A stretch of 64,000 bases of DNA from Pseudonocardia petroleophila (GTDB taxonomy: Bacteria; Actinomycetota; Actinomycetes; Mycobacteriales; Pseudonocardiaceae), in assembly GCF_014235185.1 (NCBI RefSeq), contig NZ_CP060131.1, forward strand, positions 5,339,501 through 5,403,500, written 5' to 3'. The position numbers were made by a program, and so were the translations under genes. Positions 40,053 through 48,060 of this stretch are shown here, piece by piece (the first letter of the stretch is position 1; the number at the start of each line of letters is the position of its first letter). The notes beneath the pieces were generated by a model. It was not told the DNA's origin and made no database searches. It saw only the letters and a program-made list of their open reading frames with translations.

Positions 40053-40742
40053 ATCCGGGGCAGCAAGGACCGGCGCGCACGGCTCCCACCACCTGGGCCG
40101 ATGCGTTGCCCAGCGGGTCGGCGGGGTGGTCGAATGGGCCGTGACCACGGTGAAGTCCTCGACGCGCCACACGTTCTGCGTGTGCCTGCTCGCGACGGAC
40201 CAGCTGTCGGTCGACGATCGTCGCTGTCGGGCGGGCCTCGAGTCCCGGTGATCCGACGGTCCGGCACGCGCCGGGACCCGGTCACCCCCCGACCAGCGGA
40301 AGCGTTCGCCCGATGAGCACGACAGACGCCCGTTCCCCCCACCCCGCGGACCGGTCTCCCGACCCGGTGGCCCGCGAGGAGCACGTCGACGGCCGTGAGT
40401 CCGTCGACGCACCGCGGCGGCCCGTCCTGGGTCGTATCGCCGACGCCGTGCGTGCTGCGCACGCGGCGTCGGTGCCGTTCTGATCCGTCCGGCCACACCG
40501 GTCCGACGACGACCACGCGACGCCGGGCGGCGTCCACCGCCGACGCGGGCACGCCCGCCGCACCGCTCGGGGCGACCCCACGTCCCACCGCTCCGGGGCG
40601 GCGTCGGTCGGCGGGATCGACGGCGTCGACGCACGGGAGCAGTCGTCCCGACACGTGACCCGGTACGCGGTCGATCCGCGAGCCGGCCGCGTCACGGCGT
40701 TCGACGCCGGGGAGCCCCTCCCCCGTCGACGCCCGATCCGCC
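40053..40742. other. long nearly gene-free interval between the two sulfur operons
   Basis: About 0.7 kb lies between two operons that share an operator. Reading frames on both strands are arginine-rich GC artefacts, except for two short candidates. One is a 56-codon frame at 40313. The other is a 36-codon GTG frame at 40141-40251 with three cysteines (FCVCLL.., RRC) and high GC3 but no good ribosome site. No RNA gene, repeat or mobile-element remnant was recognised. A degraded regulator gene is possible. Confidence 0.5.
40313..40483 (+). CDS. candidate small protein (56 aa)
   Basis: The frame starts ATG at 40313 and ends TGA at 40481. It encodes a hydrophilic, Arg/Asp/Pro-rich N-terminal part (MSTTDARSPHPADRSPD) and an amphipathic C-terminal helix ending RIADAVRAAHAASVPF. 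GGAAG stands about 10 nt before the ATG, and about 84% of third positions are G or C. It is unrelated to anything I recognise. It lies between the two persulfide-responsive operons, on the same strand as the CstB-like gene. Coding status is uncertain. Confidence 0.35.
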   Translation: MSTTDARSPHPADRSPDPVAREEHVDGRESVDAPRRPVLGRIADAVRAAHAASVPF

Positions 40743-40792
40743 TTGACCGGAGACCCGGGCAGCCCTACCGTCACCGTCAGATGTACGTACAT
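40743..40792 (+). promoter_or_regulatory. promoter and repressor site of the CstB-like gene
   Basis: TTGACC (40743-40748), a 17-bp spacer and TACCGT (40766-40771) make a near-consensus promoter. The perfect palindrome ATGTACGTACAT (40781-40792) begins about at the transcription start, a classic repressor position. The start codon follows 18 nt later at 40810. Confidence 0.75.
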
Positions 40793-40809
40793 TTGAACGG
40801 GGATTCCGC

Positions 40810-42165
40810 ATGGTGAACGTCGAGGTGATCGCCACCGAGGAGCTGGGCGACCGCAGCTACCTGGCGCACGACGGCTCCGTCGCGGTGGCCGTCGACCCGC
40901 AGCGCGACATCGACCGCGTCGAGGCCCTGCTCTCCGCTCTCGGACTGACCCTGGAGCTGGTGGTCGAGACCCACATCCACAACGACTACGTCACCGGTGG
41001 CCGGCAGCTCGCCACCCGGACCGGCGCGCGCTACGTGGTCAACGCCGAGGACCCGGTCGCCTTCGACCGGGTCCCGGTCCGGGCGGGCGACGAGATCGCC
41101 GTCGGGGCGATGACGGTCCGGGTCGTCGCGACCCCCGGCCACACCTTCACCCACCTCTCGTACGTGATCAGCGACGGCGACCCCGCCGCCGCGCCCGCGG
41201 TGTTCACCGGGGGGTCCCTGCTGTACGGCAGCGTCGGGCGCACCGACCTGGTCGACCCGGCCCGCACCGACGAGCTCACCCGCGCCCAGTACCACTCGGT
41301 CCGGCACCTCGCCGAGAGCCTGCCCGGCGAGACCGCGGTGTACCCGACCCACGGCTTCGGCAGCTTCTGCTCGGCCGCCCCGACGACCGGCGGCCCGAGC
41401 GGGACCATCGCCGACGAGCGGGCGCGCAACGACGCCGTCCTCGAACCCGACGAGGACGCCTTCGTGGCCCGCCTCGTCGCCGGACTCACCGCCTACCCCG
41501 CCTACTACGCCCACATGGCGCCGGTGAACCTGCGCGGGCCCGCGCCCGTCGACCTCTCACCGCTGCCGGTGCTCGATCCCGCCGAGCTCGCTGCGCGGAT
41601 CGACGCCGGCGAGTGGGTGGTGGACCTGCGCGACCGCACCGCCTACGCCGCGCAGCACCTCACCGGCAGCGTCGGCATCGGGCTGGGCCCGCAGTTCGCC
41701 ACCTGGCTCGGCTGGGTCATCCCCTGGGACACCCCCCTCACCCTGATCGGCGAGAGCGCCGAGCAGGTCGCCGACGCCCAGCGCCAGCTCGTCCGGATCG
41801 GCATCGACCGCCCCCGGGGACGGGCCACCGGCACCATCGACGCCCTCGCCGACGGCCGCCCCACCCGCAGCTACCCCACCGCCACCTTCGACGAGCTCCG
41901 CACGGCGCGCGGCGAGGACCCCGTCATCGTCGACGTCCGACGCGACGACGAGTACGCCGTCGCGCACATCCGCGGCGCACTGCACATCCCGCTGCCGGAG
42001 CTGGCCGACCGCCTCCACGAGCTCCCCGACCGCCGCCTGTGGGTGCACTGCCAGAGCGCCTACCGCGCCTCCATCGGCGCGAGCCTGCTCGACCGCGCCG
42101 GCTTCGACGTCGTCCTCGTCGCCGACGAGTTCCCGCACGCCCAGGAGCTCGGGCTCACCGACTGA
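40810..42165 (+). CDS. CstB-like persulfide dioxygenase/rhodanese fusion (MBL fold)
   Basis: A 451-aa fusion. Residues 1-225 are a metallo-beta-lactamase domain with metal motif THIHNDYVTGG (~56-66), TPGHTFTHLSYV, and YPTHGFGS. The Fe(II) persulfide dioxygenase (ETHE1-like) subgroup carries this HxHNDY form. Two rhodanese domains follow: the first (~255-340) lacks the active Cys (LTLIGESAE), while the second has HCQSAYRAS with Cys414. This is the CstB domain order, which oxidises glutathione/mycothiol/CoA persulfides to thiosulfate. The start ATG follows AACGGGGA. It shares its operator with the rhodanese-TauE operon. Confidence 0.9.
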   Translation: MVNVEVIATEELGDRSYLAHDGSVAVAVDPQRDIDRVEALLSALGLTLELVVETHIHNDYVTGGRQLATRTGARYVVNAEDPVAFDRVPVRAGDEIAVGAMTVRVVATPGHTFTHLSYVISDGDPAAAPAVFTGGSLLYGSVGRTDLVDPARTDELTRAQYHSVRHLAESLPGETAVYPTHGFGSFCSAAPTTGGPSGTIADERARNDAVLEPDEDAFVARLVAGLTAYPAYYAHMAPVNLRGPAPVDLSPLPVLDPAELAARIDAGEWVVDLRDRTAYAAQHLTGSVGIGLGPQFATWLGWVIPWDTPLTLIGESAEQVADAQRQLVRIGIDRPRGRATGTIDALADGRPTRSYPTATFDELRTARGEDPVIVDVRRDDEYAVAHIRGALHIPLPELADRLHELPDRRLWVHCQSAYRASIGASLLDRAGFDVVLVADEFPHAQELGLTD

Positions 42166-42224
42166 GGGGGACCAGAGCCGAGTCGCCGGCCGTCAGCGGG
42201 GAGCCGGTCTCACCGCCGGCCCCG

Positions 42225-42272
42225 TTGACCGCCCGACTGAACCGTGGTTCAGTCGTGAATCGCCGTTCAGTC
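42225..42272 (+). promoter_or_regulatory. tetR-acyl-CoA dehydrogenase promoter with operator
   Basis: TTGACC (42225-42230) is a good -35. GACTGAAC-CGTG-GTTCAGTC (42235-42254) is a perfect 8-bp-arm palindrome covering the -10 position. A further GTTCAGTC half-site (42265-42272) pairs loosely with GTGAAT. This is a typical TetR autoregulatory layout 32 bp before the TetR start. Confidence 0.75.
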
Positions 42273-42303
42273 ATCCCGCGAGAGGCCGGCCCGAGGAGCG
42301 CAC

Positions 42304-42969
42304 GTGGTCGCACCCGCCGGGCCGGCGCCCGTGGCCCCCGGCCGGAGCCCCCGGGTGGCCGCCCGCCAGGCCGACGCCCGGCGTCGGATCCTGGAGGCGG
42401 CCCGGGTCGTGGTGGCCGAGCAGGGCTTCGCCGCCGCGCAGGTCGCCGTGGTCGCCTCCGTGGCCGAGGTGGCGACCGGGACGATCTACCGCCACTTCCC
42501 GTCCAAGGCGTCGCTGTTCTCGGAGGTGCTGCGGGTCGTCTGCGTGCGCGAGCTCGAGGTCGTGCACGCCGTCGCGGCCGAGCACGGGCGGAGCGCGACC
42601 GACCGGATCGGCGACGCCGTCGCGACGTTCGTGGACCGGGCGCTGCGCGGCGACGGGCTGGCCTACGCCGTGATCGCCGAGCCGATGGACCCCGCCGTGG
42701 ACCAGGTGCGCCTCGAGGCCCGGGCGGGGCTGGCGCAGGCCTTCGCCGGGCTGATCCAGGAGGGCGTCGACTCCGGCGAGTTCGCCGAGCAGGACGCGCG
42801 CATCCGTGGGGCGGCGATCGTCGGGGCCTTCCTCGAGGGCGTGGTCGCCCCCCTGGCCGAGCGCGCCGTACGGCCCGCCGACCGGGACGCGATCAGCGGC
42901 GAGATCGCCCGCTTCTGCCAGGCGGCGGTCGCGGGCCCACCCCCACCGACCGGACAGGACCGAGCATGA
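42304..42969 (+). CDS. TetR-family regulator
   Basis: A 221-aa TetR protein. The HTH is RRILEAARVVVAEQGFAAAQVAVVASVAEVATGTIYRHFPSKASLFSEVL (residues ~25-72). The C-terminal domain includes RIGDAVATFVDRALRGDGLAYAVIAEPMDPAVDQVRLEAR, recalling TetR_C regulators of fatty acid genes. The GTG at 42304 has GAGGAG 7 nt upstream. Its stop overlaps the acyl-CoA dehydrogenase start (ATGA), so regulator and enzyme form one autoregulated operon; an acyl-CoA or similar ligand is a reasonable guess. Confidence 0.9.
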   Translation: MVAPAGPAPVAPGRSPRVAARQADARRRILEAARVVVAEQGFAAAQVAVVASVAEVATGTIYRHFPSKASLFSEVLRVVCVRELEVVHAVAAEHGRSATDRIGDAVATFVDRALRGDGLAYAVIAEPMDPAVDQVRLEARAGLAQAFAGLIQEGVDSGEFAEQDARIRGAAIVGAFLEGVVAPLAERAVRPADRDAISGEIARFCQAAVAGPPPPTGQDRA

Positions 42970-44615
42970 CGATCACCGGCACGAACCCCGACTTCACCAC
43001 GCAGCGCCCGATCCCCGACAACCTGGTCCCGGACCTGAACGGCGTGAACGCGTTCACCACGGACGCGGTCGCCGCGGGGATCGTGCGGACGCACGCCCCG
43101 TGGGCGTGGGGACGCGCCGAGGAGCTCGGGTCGAGGGTGTGGGACCCGCAGGTGCTCAAGGCCGCCCGCGACGCCCAGCGCTTCACCCCCGAGCTGCGGA
43201 CGCTCGACCGCATCGGCCGCGAGGTCCACGACGTCGACTTCCACCCCGCCTACCACGAGCTGATGGCGCTGGGCTTCGGCTCGGGGACGCACTCGCTGGC
43301 CTGGACCGCGACCGAGCCCGGCGGGCACTCGGCCCGGGCGGTGCTGTCCTACCTGTGGAACCAGATCGACGGGTCGACCGCGTGCCCGATCGGCATGGCC
43401 TACGCCTCGATCCCGGTGCTGCGCGACCAGCCCGAGCTCGCGGACTTCGCCCGGGCGATCGAGACGGAGGGCTACGACCCGGCCGACCTGCCGATCGGGC
43501 GGAAGACCGCCGGCACGATCGGCTACTTCATGACCGAGAAGCACGGCGGCTCGGACCTCCGTGCGAACGTCACCGTCGCGCGCCCCGTCGGCAGGCGCGG
43601 GCCCGGCGAGCGGTACCTGGTCAACGGGCACAAGTGGTTCGCCTCGGTGCCCATGGCCGACGGCTACCTGACCGTCGCGCACACCGAGGGCGGGGTGTCC
43701 TGCCTGTTCGTCCCGCGCCGGCTGCCCGACGGGGACCTGAACCGGATCAGGATCAACCGCCTCAAGGACAAGCTGGGCAACCGCGCCAACGCCTCCTCCG
43801 AGATCGAGTACCACGACGCCGAGGCGCTCCTCGTCGGTGAGGAGGGCAGGGGGATCCGCACGATCCTGTCCTCGGCCGAGTACACGCGGCTGGACTTCGC
43901 GGTCGGTTCGGCCGGTCTGATGCGGGCGGCGCTGTCGCAGGCGCTGCACTACAACGACCACCGCGACGCGTTCGGCGCACCGCTGTCGCAGCTGCCGATC
44001 CAGGCCCCCGTGCTCGCCGACATCGCCCTGGAGTGGGCGGGTGCCGCGCACCTCGGGTTCCGGGTCGCCCGCGCCGAGGATCTCCCGGGCGACGTGTCCG
44101 AGCGCCTGGTCAGCCGGCTGCTGACGCCGGTGGCGAAGTTCTGGAACTGCCGACGGGTGGCGGGCGTGACGGAGGAGGTCATCCAGTCGATCGGGGGCAA
44201 CGCCTACATCGAGGAGCACCCGTGCCCCCGCTACTACCGGGAGGCGCCGCTCAACGCGATCTGGGAGGGCACGTCCAACATGATGGTGATGGACGTCGGC
44301 CGGGTGCTGACCCGCGAGCCCAAGGCGATCGAACCGGTCCTCGACGAGATCCGGCCCGCCGCCGCCGAGCACCCGCTCCTGGCGGCTGCGCTCGACGAGA
44401 TCGAGGAGCTGGTCACGGCCCCCGACCAGGTCACCCGCTACCTGGTCACGAAGATCGCGCTGGCCGTGCAGGCCGCCCTGCTCGTCGAGCACGCGCCCAC
44501 GGCCGTCGCCGACGCGTTCGTCGCCTCGCGGCTCGGGACCGGGTGGGGGCCGGGCTACGGCACCCTGCGCGGTGTCGACTCCGCCTCGATCATCGACTTC
44601 GCCCGGCTCGGCTGA
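42966..44615 (+). CDS. AidB-like acyl-CoA dehydrogenase
   Basis: A 549-aa member of the long, AidB branch of acyl-CoA dehydrogenases. Evidence is the extra N-terminal ~150 residues (DLNGVNAFTTDAVAAGIVRTHAPWAWGRAEELG), IGYFMTEKHGGSDLRANVTVA for FAD binding, GHKWFASVPMADGYLTVAH, and YTRLDFAVGSAGLMRAAL. IQSIGGNAYIEEHPCPRYYREAPLNAIWEGTSNMMVMDVGRVL carries the catalytic-region EGTSN motif. AidB proteins oxidise isovaleryl-CoA weakly and bind DNA in the alkylation response. Here the TetR partner suggests a metabolic role. Confidence 0.9.
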   Translation: MTITGTNPDFTTQRPIPDNLVPDLNGVNAFTTDAVAAGIVRTHAPWAWGRAEELGSRVWDPQVLKAARDAQRFTPELRTLDRIGREVHDVDFHPAYHELMALGFGSGTHSLAWTATEPGGHSARAVLSYLWNQIDGSTACPIGMAYASIPVLRDQPELADFARAIETEGYDPADLPIGRKTAGTIGYFMTEKHGGSDLRANVTVARPVGRRGPGERYLVNGHKWFASVPMADGYLTVAHTEGGVSCLFVPRRLPDGDLNRIRINRLKDKLGNRANASSEIEYHDAEALLVGEEGRGIRTILSSAEYTRLDFAVGSAGLMRAALSQALHYNDHRDAFGAPLSQLPIQAPVLADIALEWAGAAHLGFRVARAEDLPGDVSERLVSRLLTPVAKFWNCRRVAGVTEEVIQSIGGNAYIEEHPCPRYYREAPLNAIWEGTSNMMVMDVGRVLTREPKAIEPVLDEIRPAAAEHPLLAAALDEIEELVTAPDQVTRYLVTKIALAVQAALLVEHAPTAVADAFVASRLGTGWGPGYGTLRGVDSASIIDFARLG

Positions 44616-44748
44616 ACCGGACTCGCTGATCCGGACCCGCCGGACCGAACGCCCTGGTCGGCAGCGCCGGGGAGGCGTACCGTCACCGCGTAGGAGAGCC
44701 GGGAAGCCTGGTCGGCACGTCGATGACCAGCGCCCTCCGGAGGCCGTC

Positions 44749-45639
44749 GTGCCCGCTGTCCCCGCACTCCGCACCGAGCGGCTCACCAAGCGCTACGGCC
44801 GCGTCCTCGCCCTCGACGCGCTCGACCTCGAGGTGGCGCCGGGCGAGGTGTTCGGGTTCCTCGGCCCCAACGGCGCGGGCAAGTCCACCACCATCCGGCT
44901 GCTGCTCGGGCTGGCCCGGCCCACCGCCGGCCGGGCCTGGGTGCTGGGCACCCCGGCGTCCGACGTCGCGGCCGCGCACGCGCACCTCGCGCACGTCCCC
45001 GCCGACGTCGCGCTGTGGCCCACCCTGACCGGGGCCGAGACCCTGGAGCTGCTCGCCCGGATCGGCCCGGGCACCGACCCGGCGCTGCGCGACGAGCTGG
45101 TCGACCGGTTCGAGCTCGACCCGTCGAAGCCCGGCCGGACGTACTCGACCGGCAACCGGCAGAAGGTCGCCCTGGTCGCGGCGTTCGCCACCCGCGCCCC
45201 CGTCCTCGTGCTGGACGAGCCGACCAGCGGGCTGGACCCGCTGATGGAGCAGCAGTTCCGGCTCGCCGTCGCACAGGCCCGCGACCGCGGCCGGACGGTG
45301 TTCCTCAGCTCCCACCAGCTCGCCGAGGTCGACGCCGTGTGCGACCGGGTCGCCATCCTGCGCGCCGGGCGCCTGGTCGAGACCGCCGACGTCGCCGACC
45401 TGCGCGGGCTGCACCGCACCGAGGTCGTCGCCGTCGTCCGCGGACCGGTACCGGCCCTGGCCGGGGTCCCCGGCGTGTCCGGGGTGTCCGTCGACGGCGG
45501 ACGGGTGCGCTTCGACCTGGTCGGGCCCCCGGCCCCGGCGCTGCGTGCCCTCGCCGCCGCCGACGTCACCTCGCTGCGGATGCGCGAACCCACCCTGGAG
45601 GAGATCTTCCTCGGCTACTACGGCGGGACCGGACGGTGA
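44749..45639 (+). CDS. ABC transporter ATP-binding protein (drug-efflux type)
   Basis: A 296-aa ATPase of the DrrA/CcmA-like export group. Walker A is GPNGAGKSTT (~44-53), the signature is STGNRQKVAL (in place of the usual LSGGQ), Walker B is VLVLDEPTSGLDP and the H-loop is SSHQLAEVD. A C-terminal regulatory domain of about 80 residues follows. It pairs with the permease that starts within its stop codon (GTGA). The GTG at 44749 follows GGAGG. The pair resembles TnrA/TnrB of tetronasin resistance. The substrate is unknown. Confidence 0.9.
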   Translation: MPAVPALRTERLTKRYGRVLALDALDLEVAPGEVFGFLGPNGAGKSTTIRLLLGLARPTAGRAWVLGTPASDVAAAHAHLAHVPADVALWPTLTGAETLELLARIGPGTDPALRDELVDRFELDPSKPGRTYSTGNRQKVALVAAFATRAPVLVLDEPTSGLDPLMEQQFRLAVAQARDRGRTVFLSSHQLAEVDAVCDRVAILRAGRLVETADVADLRGLHRTEVVAVVRGPVPALAGVPGVSGVSVDGGRVRFDLVGPPAPALRALAAADVTSLRMREPTLEEIFLGYYGGTGR

Positions 45640-47237
45640 CCGCGGTCGCGCCGGTGACCGCCCGGCCGGTCGCCGCACTCGCCACCCGCCTCGTCGCCCG
45701 TGGTGCCGGCGTCGTGCTCGCCGTCGCGGCCGGCATGTCCGCGCTGGTCGCCGCCACCTACGCCGAGGTGATCGCCTCGGCGCCCGGCGGCGCGGGGTCC
45801 CTGGCCGCGCTCGCCGGCAACCCGGCCATCCGCACCCTGTTCGGCGAACCCGTCGCGCTCGACGACCCCGGCGGCTTCACCGTCTGGCGCACCGGCACCG
45901 TCCTCGCCGTGCTCGTCGTGGTCTGGGCCGCGCTCTCGGCCACCCGGATCCTGCGCGGCGAGGAGGACGCGGGCCGGTGGGACCTGCTGCTCGCCGGACG
46001 GGTCCCGGTCCGCACGGTCGTCGCGACACATCTCGCCGTGCTCCTCGGCGCCGTCACCGCGATCGGCGCCGCCGTCACCCTCGCCCTGATCGCTACCGGC
46101 ACCGCACCGGGCGGCGCCGCCGTCCACGGAGCGTCCCTCGCCCTGATCGGTGCCGCGGCCGTCGGGACCGGCGCCGTCACCTCGCAGGTCCTGCCCGATC
46201 GCGGCCGGGCCGCCGCCGCGGCGGTAGCGCTGCTCGTGTCCGGGCTGCTCGCCCGGATGGTCGCCGACGGGGTGCCGGCGCTGGAGTGGCTGCACTGGGT
46301 GTCCCCGTTCGGCCTCGCCGCCCTCGCCCGCCCGTACGGCGGCGACCGCGTCCTGCCGCTGCTGGTCCTCGCAGCGGCCGTGGCCGCGCTGCTCGCCGCC
46401 GCCACCGCGCTCGCGAGCCGCCGCGACCTGCACGACGCGCCGCTCGGCACGGGCGGTCCCCGACCTCCGCGGACGCGGCTGCTCGGGTCCCTGCCGGCCT
46501 TCGCGGTCCGCAGGCTGCTCCGCCCGCTCGTCGGCTGGACCGTGGGCATCGCCGCGTTCTTCCTGCTCATCGGCCTGATCGCGGAGTCGATGACCACGTT
46601 CCTCACCGACAACCCGCTGTTCGCCGAGCTCGCCGCCCAGGCCGGTCTGGCCGAGCTCGGCTCGGTCGAGGGCTACGCGGCCACCCTGTTCGCGCTGCTC
46701 GCGATCCCCCTCGGCGGGTTCGCCTGCGCCCGCATCGCCGGCCTCGCCCGTGCCGAGTCGGCCCGGCACCTCGACCTCCTGCTCGCCGCCCCACGCACCC
46801 GCCGCCACCTGCTCGGTGCCGAGACCGCCGCCACCGCGGCCGGCGCCGTCGCGCTGACCGTCACCGCCGGACTCGCGACCTGGATCGGCACCACCGTCGC
46901 CGGGGCGCCCCTCGCCGTCGGCGCCGCACTGGCCGGGGCGCTGAACACGCTGCCGGTCACCGCGCTGGGCCTCGGCGCGGCGCTCCTCGCCCTCGGCCGC
47001 GCACCGACCCTCGTCGTCCCTGTCGGGATGCTCCCGACGGCGGGCGGGTTCGTGCTCGACGTCGTCGCCGACAGCGTCGACGCCCCGGCGTGGGTCCGCT
47101 CGCCGTCCCCGTTCGACCACCTCGCCGCGGTACCCGTCGAGCCGCCCGACCTGCCCGCGGCCATCGCGATGCTCGGCGTCGCCGCGGCGTTCGCGCTCGT
47201 CGGGACGTGGAGCCACTCCCGGCGCGACATCGGCTGA
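45636..47237 (+). CDS. ABC-2-type exporter permease (TnrB-like)
   Basis: A 533-aa integral membrane protein with about 12 transmembrane helices in two homologous halves, split near the loop TGGPRPPRTRLLGSLPAFAVRRLLRPLVGW at ~residue 280. The half-repeats carry LRGEEDAGRWDLLLAGRVPVRTVVATHL and ARAESARHLDLLLAAPRTRRHLLGAE respectively; this E-x-ar-W/H-LdLLLA coupling-helix pattern is typical of double-size antibiotic export permeases. It works with the ATPase encoded just upstream. No biosynthetic gene cluster lies nearby, so it may confer resistance to an external compound. Confidence 0.88.
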   Translation: MTAVAPVTARPVAALATRLVARGAGVVLAVAAGMSALVAATYAEVIASAPGGAGSLAALAGNPAIRTLFGEPVALDDPGGFTVWRTGTVLAVLVVVWAALSATRILRGEEDAGRWDLLLAGRVPVRTVVATHLAVLLGAVTAIGAAVTLALIATGTAPGGAAVHGASLALIGAAAVGTGAVTSQVLPDRGRAAAAAVALLVSGLLARMVADGVPALEWLHWVSPFGLAALARPYGGDRVLPLLVLAAAVAALLAAATALASRRDLHDAPLGTGGPRPPRTRLLGSLPAFAVRRLLRPLVGWTVGIAAFFLLIGLIAESMTTFLTDNPLFAELAAQAGLAELGSVEGYAATLFALLAIPLGGFACARIAGLARAESARHLDLLLAAPRTRRHLLGAETAATAAGAVALTVTAGLATWIGTTVAGAPLAVGAALAGALNTLPVTALGLGAALLALGRAPTLVVPVGMLPTAGGFVLDVVADSVDAPAWVRSPSPFDHLAAVPVEPPDLPAAIAMLGVAAAFALVGTWSHSRRDIG

Positions 47238-47254
47238 CGATCGGCCGTCCTCGG

Positions 47255-47704
47255 TCAGCCGAGCGCTCCGCTCCCCTCGGAGTGGGCGGTCACGGCGGCC
47301 GCCGTCACCCGGCGCAGTCGTACCGCCGCCGGGTCCGTCGCGCGCGGCAACCGCGCGCCGACGACGGCCGCGGGCAGGACGCGGCCGCTCGCCGGGGTGA
47401 TGACGTGCGCGTAGTAGCGGAACAGCAGGTCCTCCTCCTCGGCACCGAGATGGCCGGACGGGGCGACCGGCGCCTCCTCGACCGCCCGCCGGATCACCGC
47501 CACCACCAGCCGACGATCCGGGTAGAGCCAGGACCGGGCGAGCGGGACGAGCCGTTCCCCGTCCGCCGGATCGACGAGGATCGAGACCCACGCCGGGCGG
47601 TCGGTCTCGTCGACGTAGACTGCGGCGATCGGCCCGATCCGCCGGCCGCCGCCCGAGTAGGCGGTCGCCCGGAGCAACCGCGGGACCTGGTCACCCGTAT
47701 CCAC
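47255..47704 (-). CDS. PRC-barrel-like protein (149 aa)
   Basis: A small soluble protein. The N-terminal half, RLLRATAYSGGGRRIGPIAAVYVDETDRPAWVSILVDPADGERLVPLARSWLYPDRRLVVA, has the strand pattern of a PRC-barrel (G-x-rIG-x-i-x-x-vyvD...p-wv). The C-terminal half is helical with EEEDLLFRYYAHV. PRC-barrel proteins often bind RNA-processing or photosynthetic complexes; in actinobacteria they are mostly uncharacterised. It is an isolated gene converging on the exporter operon. Confidence 0.72.
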   Translation of the reverse strand: MDTGDQVPRLLRATAYSGGGRRIGPIAAVYVDETDRPAWVSILVDPADGERLVPLARSWLYPDRRLVVAVIRRAVEEAPVAPSGHLGAEEEDLLFRYYAHVITPASGRVLPAAVVGARLPRATDPAAVRLRRVTAAAVTAHSEGSGALG

Positions 47705-47796
47705 GTGGTCACCCTAGGGACGGGGTGCGCCGCTTGCGCGCCGCGCCGCAGATCGTCAGGTCGTCGTCAGGTCGGCGTGGGCCGGGCTCCCCGGCG

Positions 47797-48060
47797 TCAG
47801 CACGCCTCCGTCGTCGGCGGGGCGGTGGACGGCCGTTCCTCCGCAGAAGGGGTCGGGGTCGGGGTCGGGGTCGCCGGGCGCGACCGGGGCAGGCACACGG
47901 CGGACCGGTCGTCCGGGCGCTCGACCACGGTCGGTGCGGGCTGGAGGGGGCCGACGGAGATCGGTTCCAGCGGCCGGGGCTCGGCGTCGACGCCGACACC
48001 GCACCCCGAGCCGACGGCCAAGAGGGCCACCGCGACCAGGACGGACCGACAGCGGATCAT
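47797..48060 (-). CDS. small lipoprotein at the end of the two-component operon
   Basis: An 87-aa predicted lipoprotein. MIRCRSVLVAVALLAVGSGC is a signal peptide with lipobox VGSGC (Cys20), followed by a disordered Pro/Thr-rich tail (PATPTPTPTPSAEERPSTAPPTTEAC). The ATG overlaps the kinase stop (ATGA). Lipoproteins encoded with sensor kinases, such as CseA with CseBC in Streptomyces, modulate signal perception at the membrane; this is a positional analogy only. Confidence 0.75.
   Translation of the reverse strand: MIRCRSVLVAVALLAVGSGCGVGVDAEPRPLEPISVGPLQPAPTVVERPDDRSAVCLPRSRPATPTPTPTPSAEERPSTAPPTTEAC

Noticed and set aside
40395..40695. Overlapping frames of 80-140 codons on both strands in the sulfur-operon gap
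   Set aside because: They are arginine-rich, lack ribosome sites and contradict each other; only the 56-codon frame was kept as a weak candidate.
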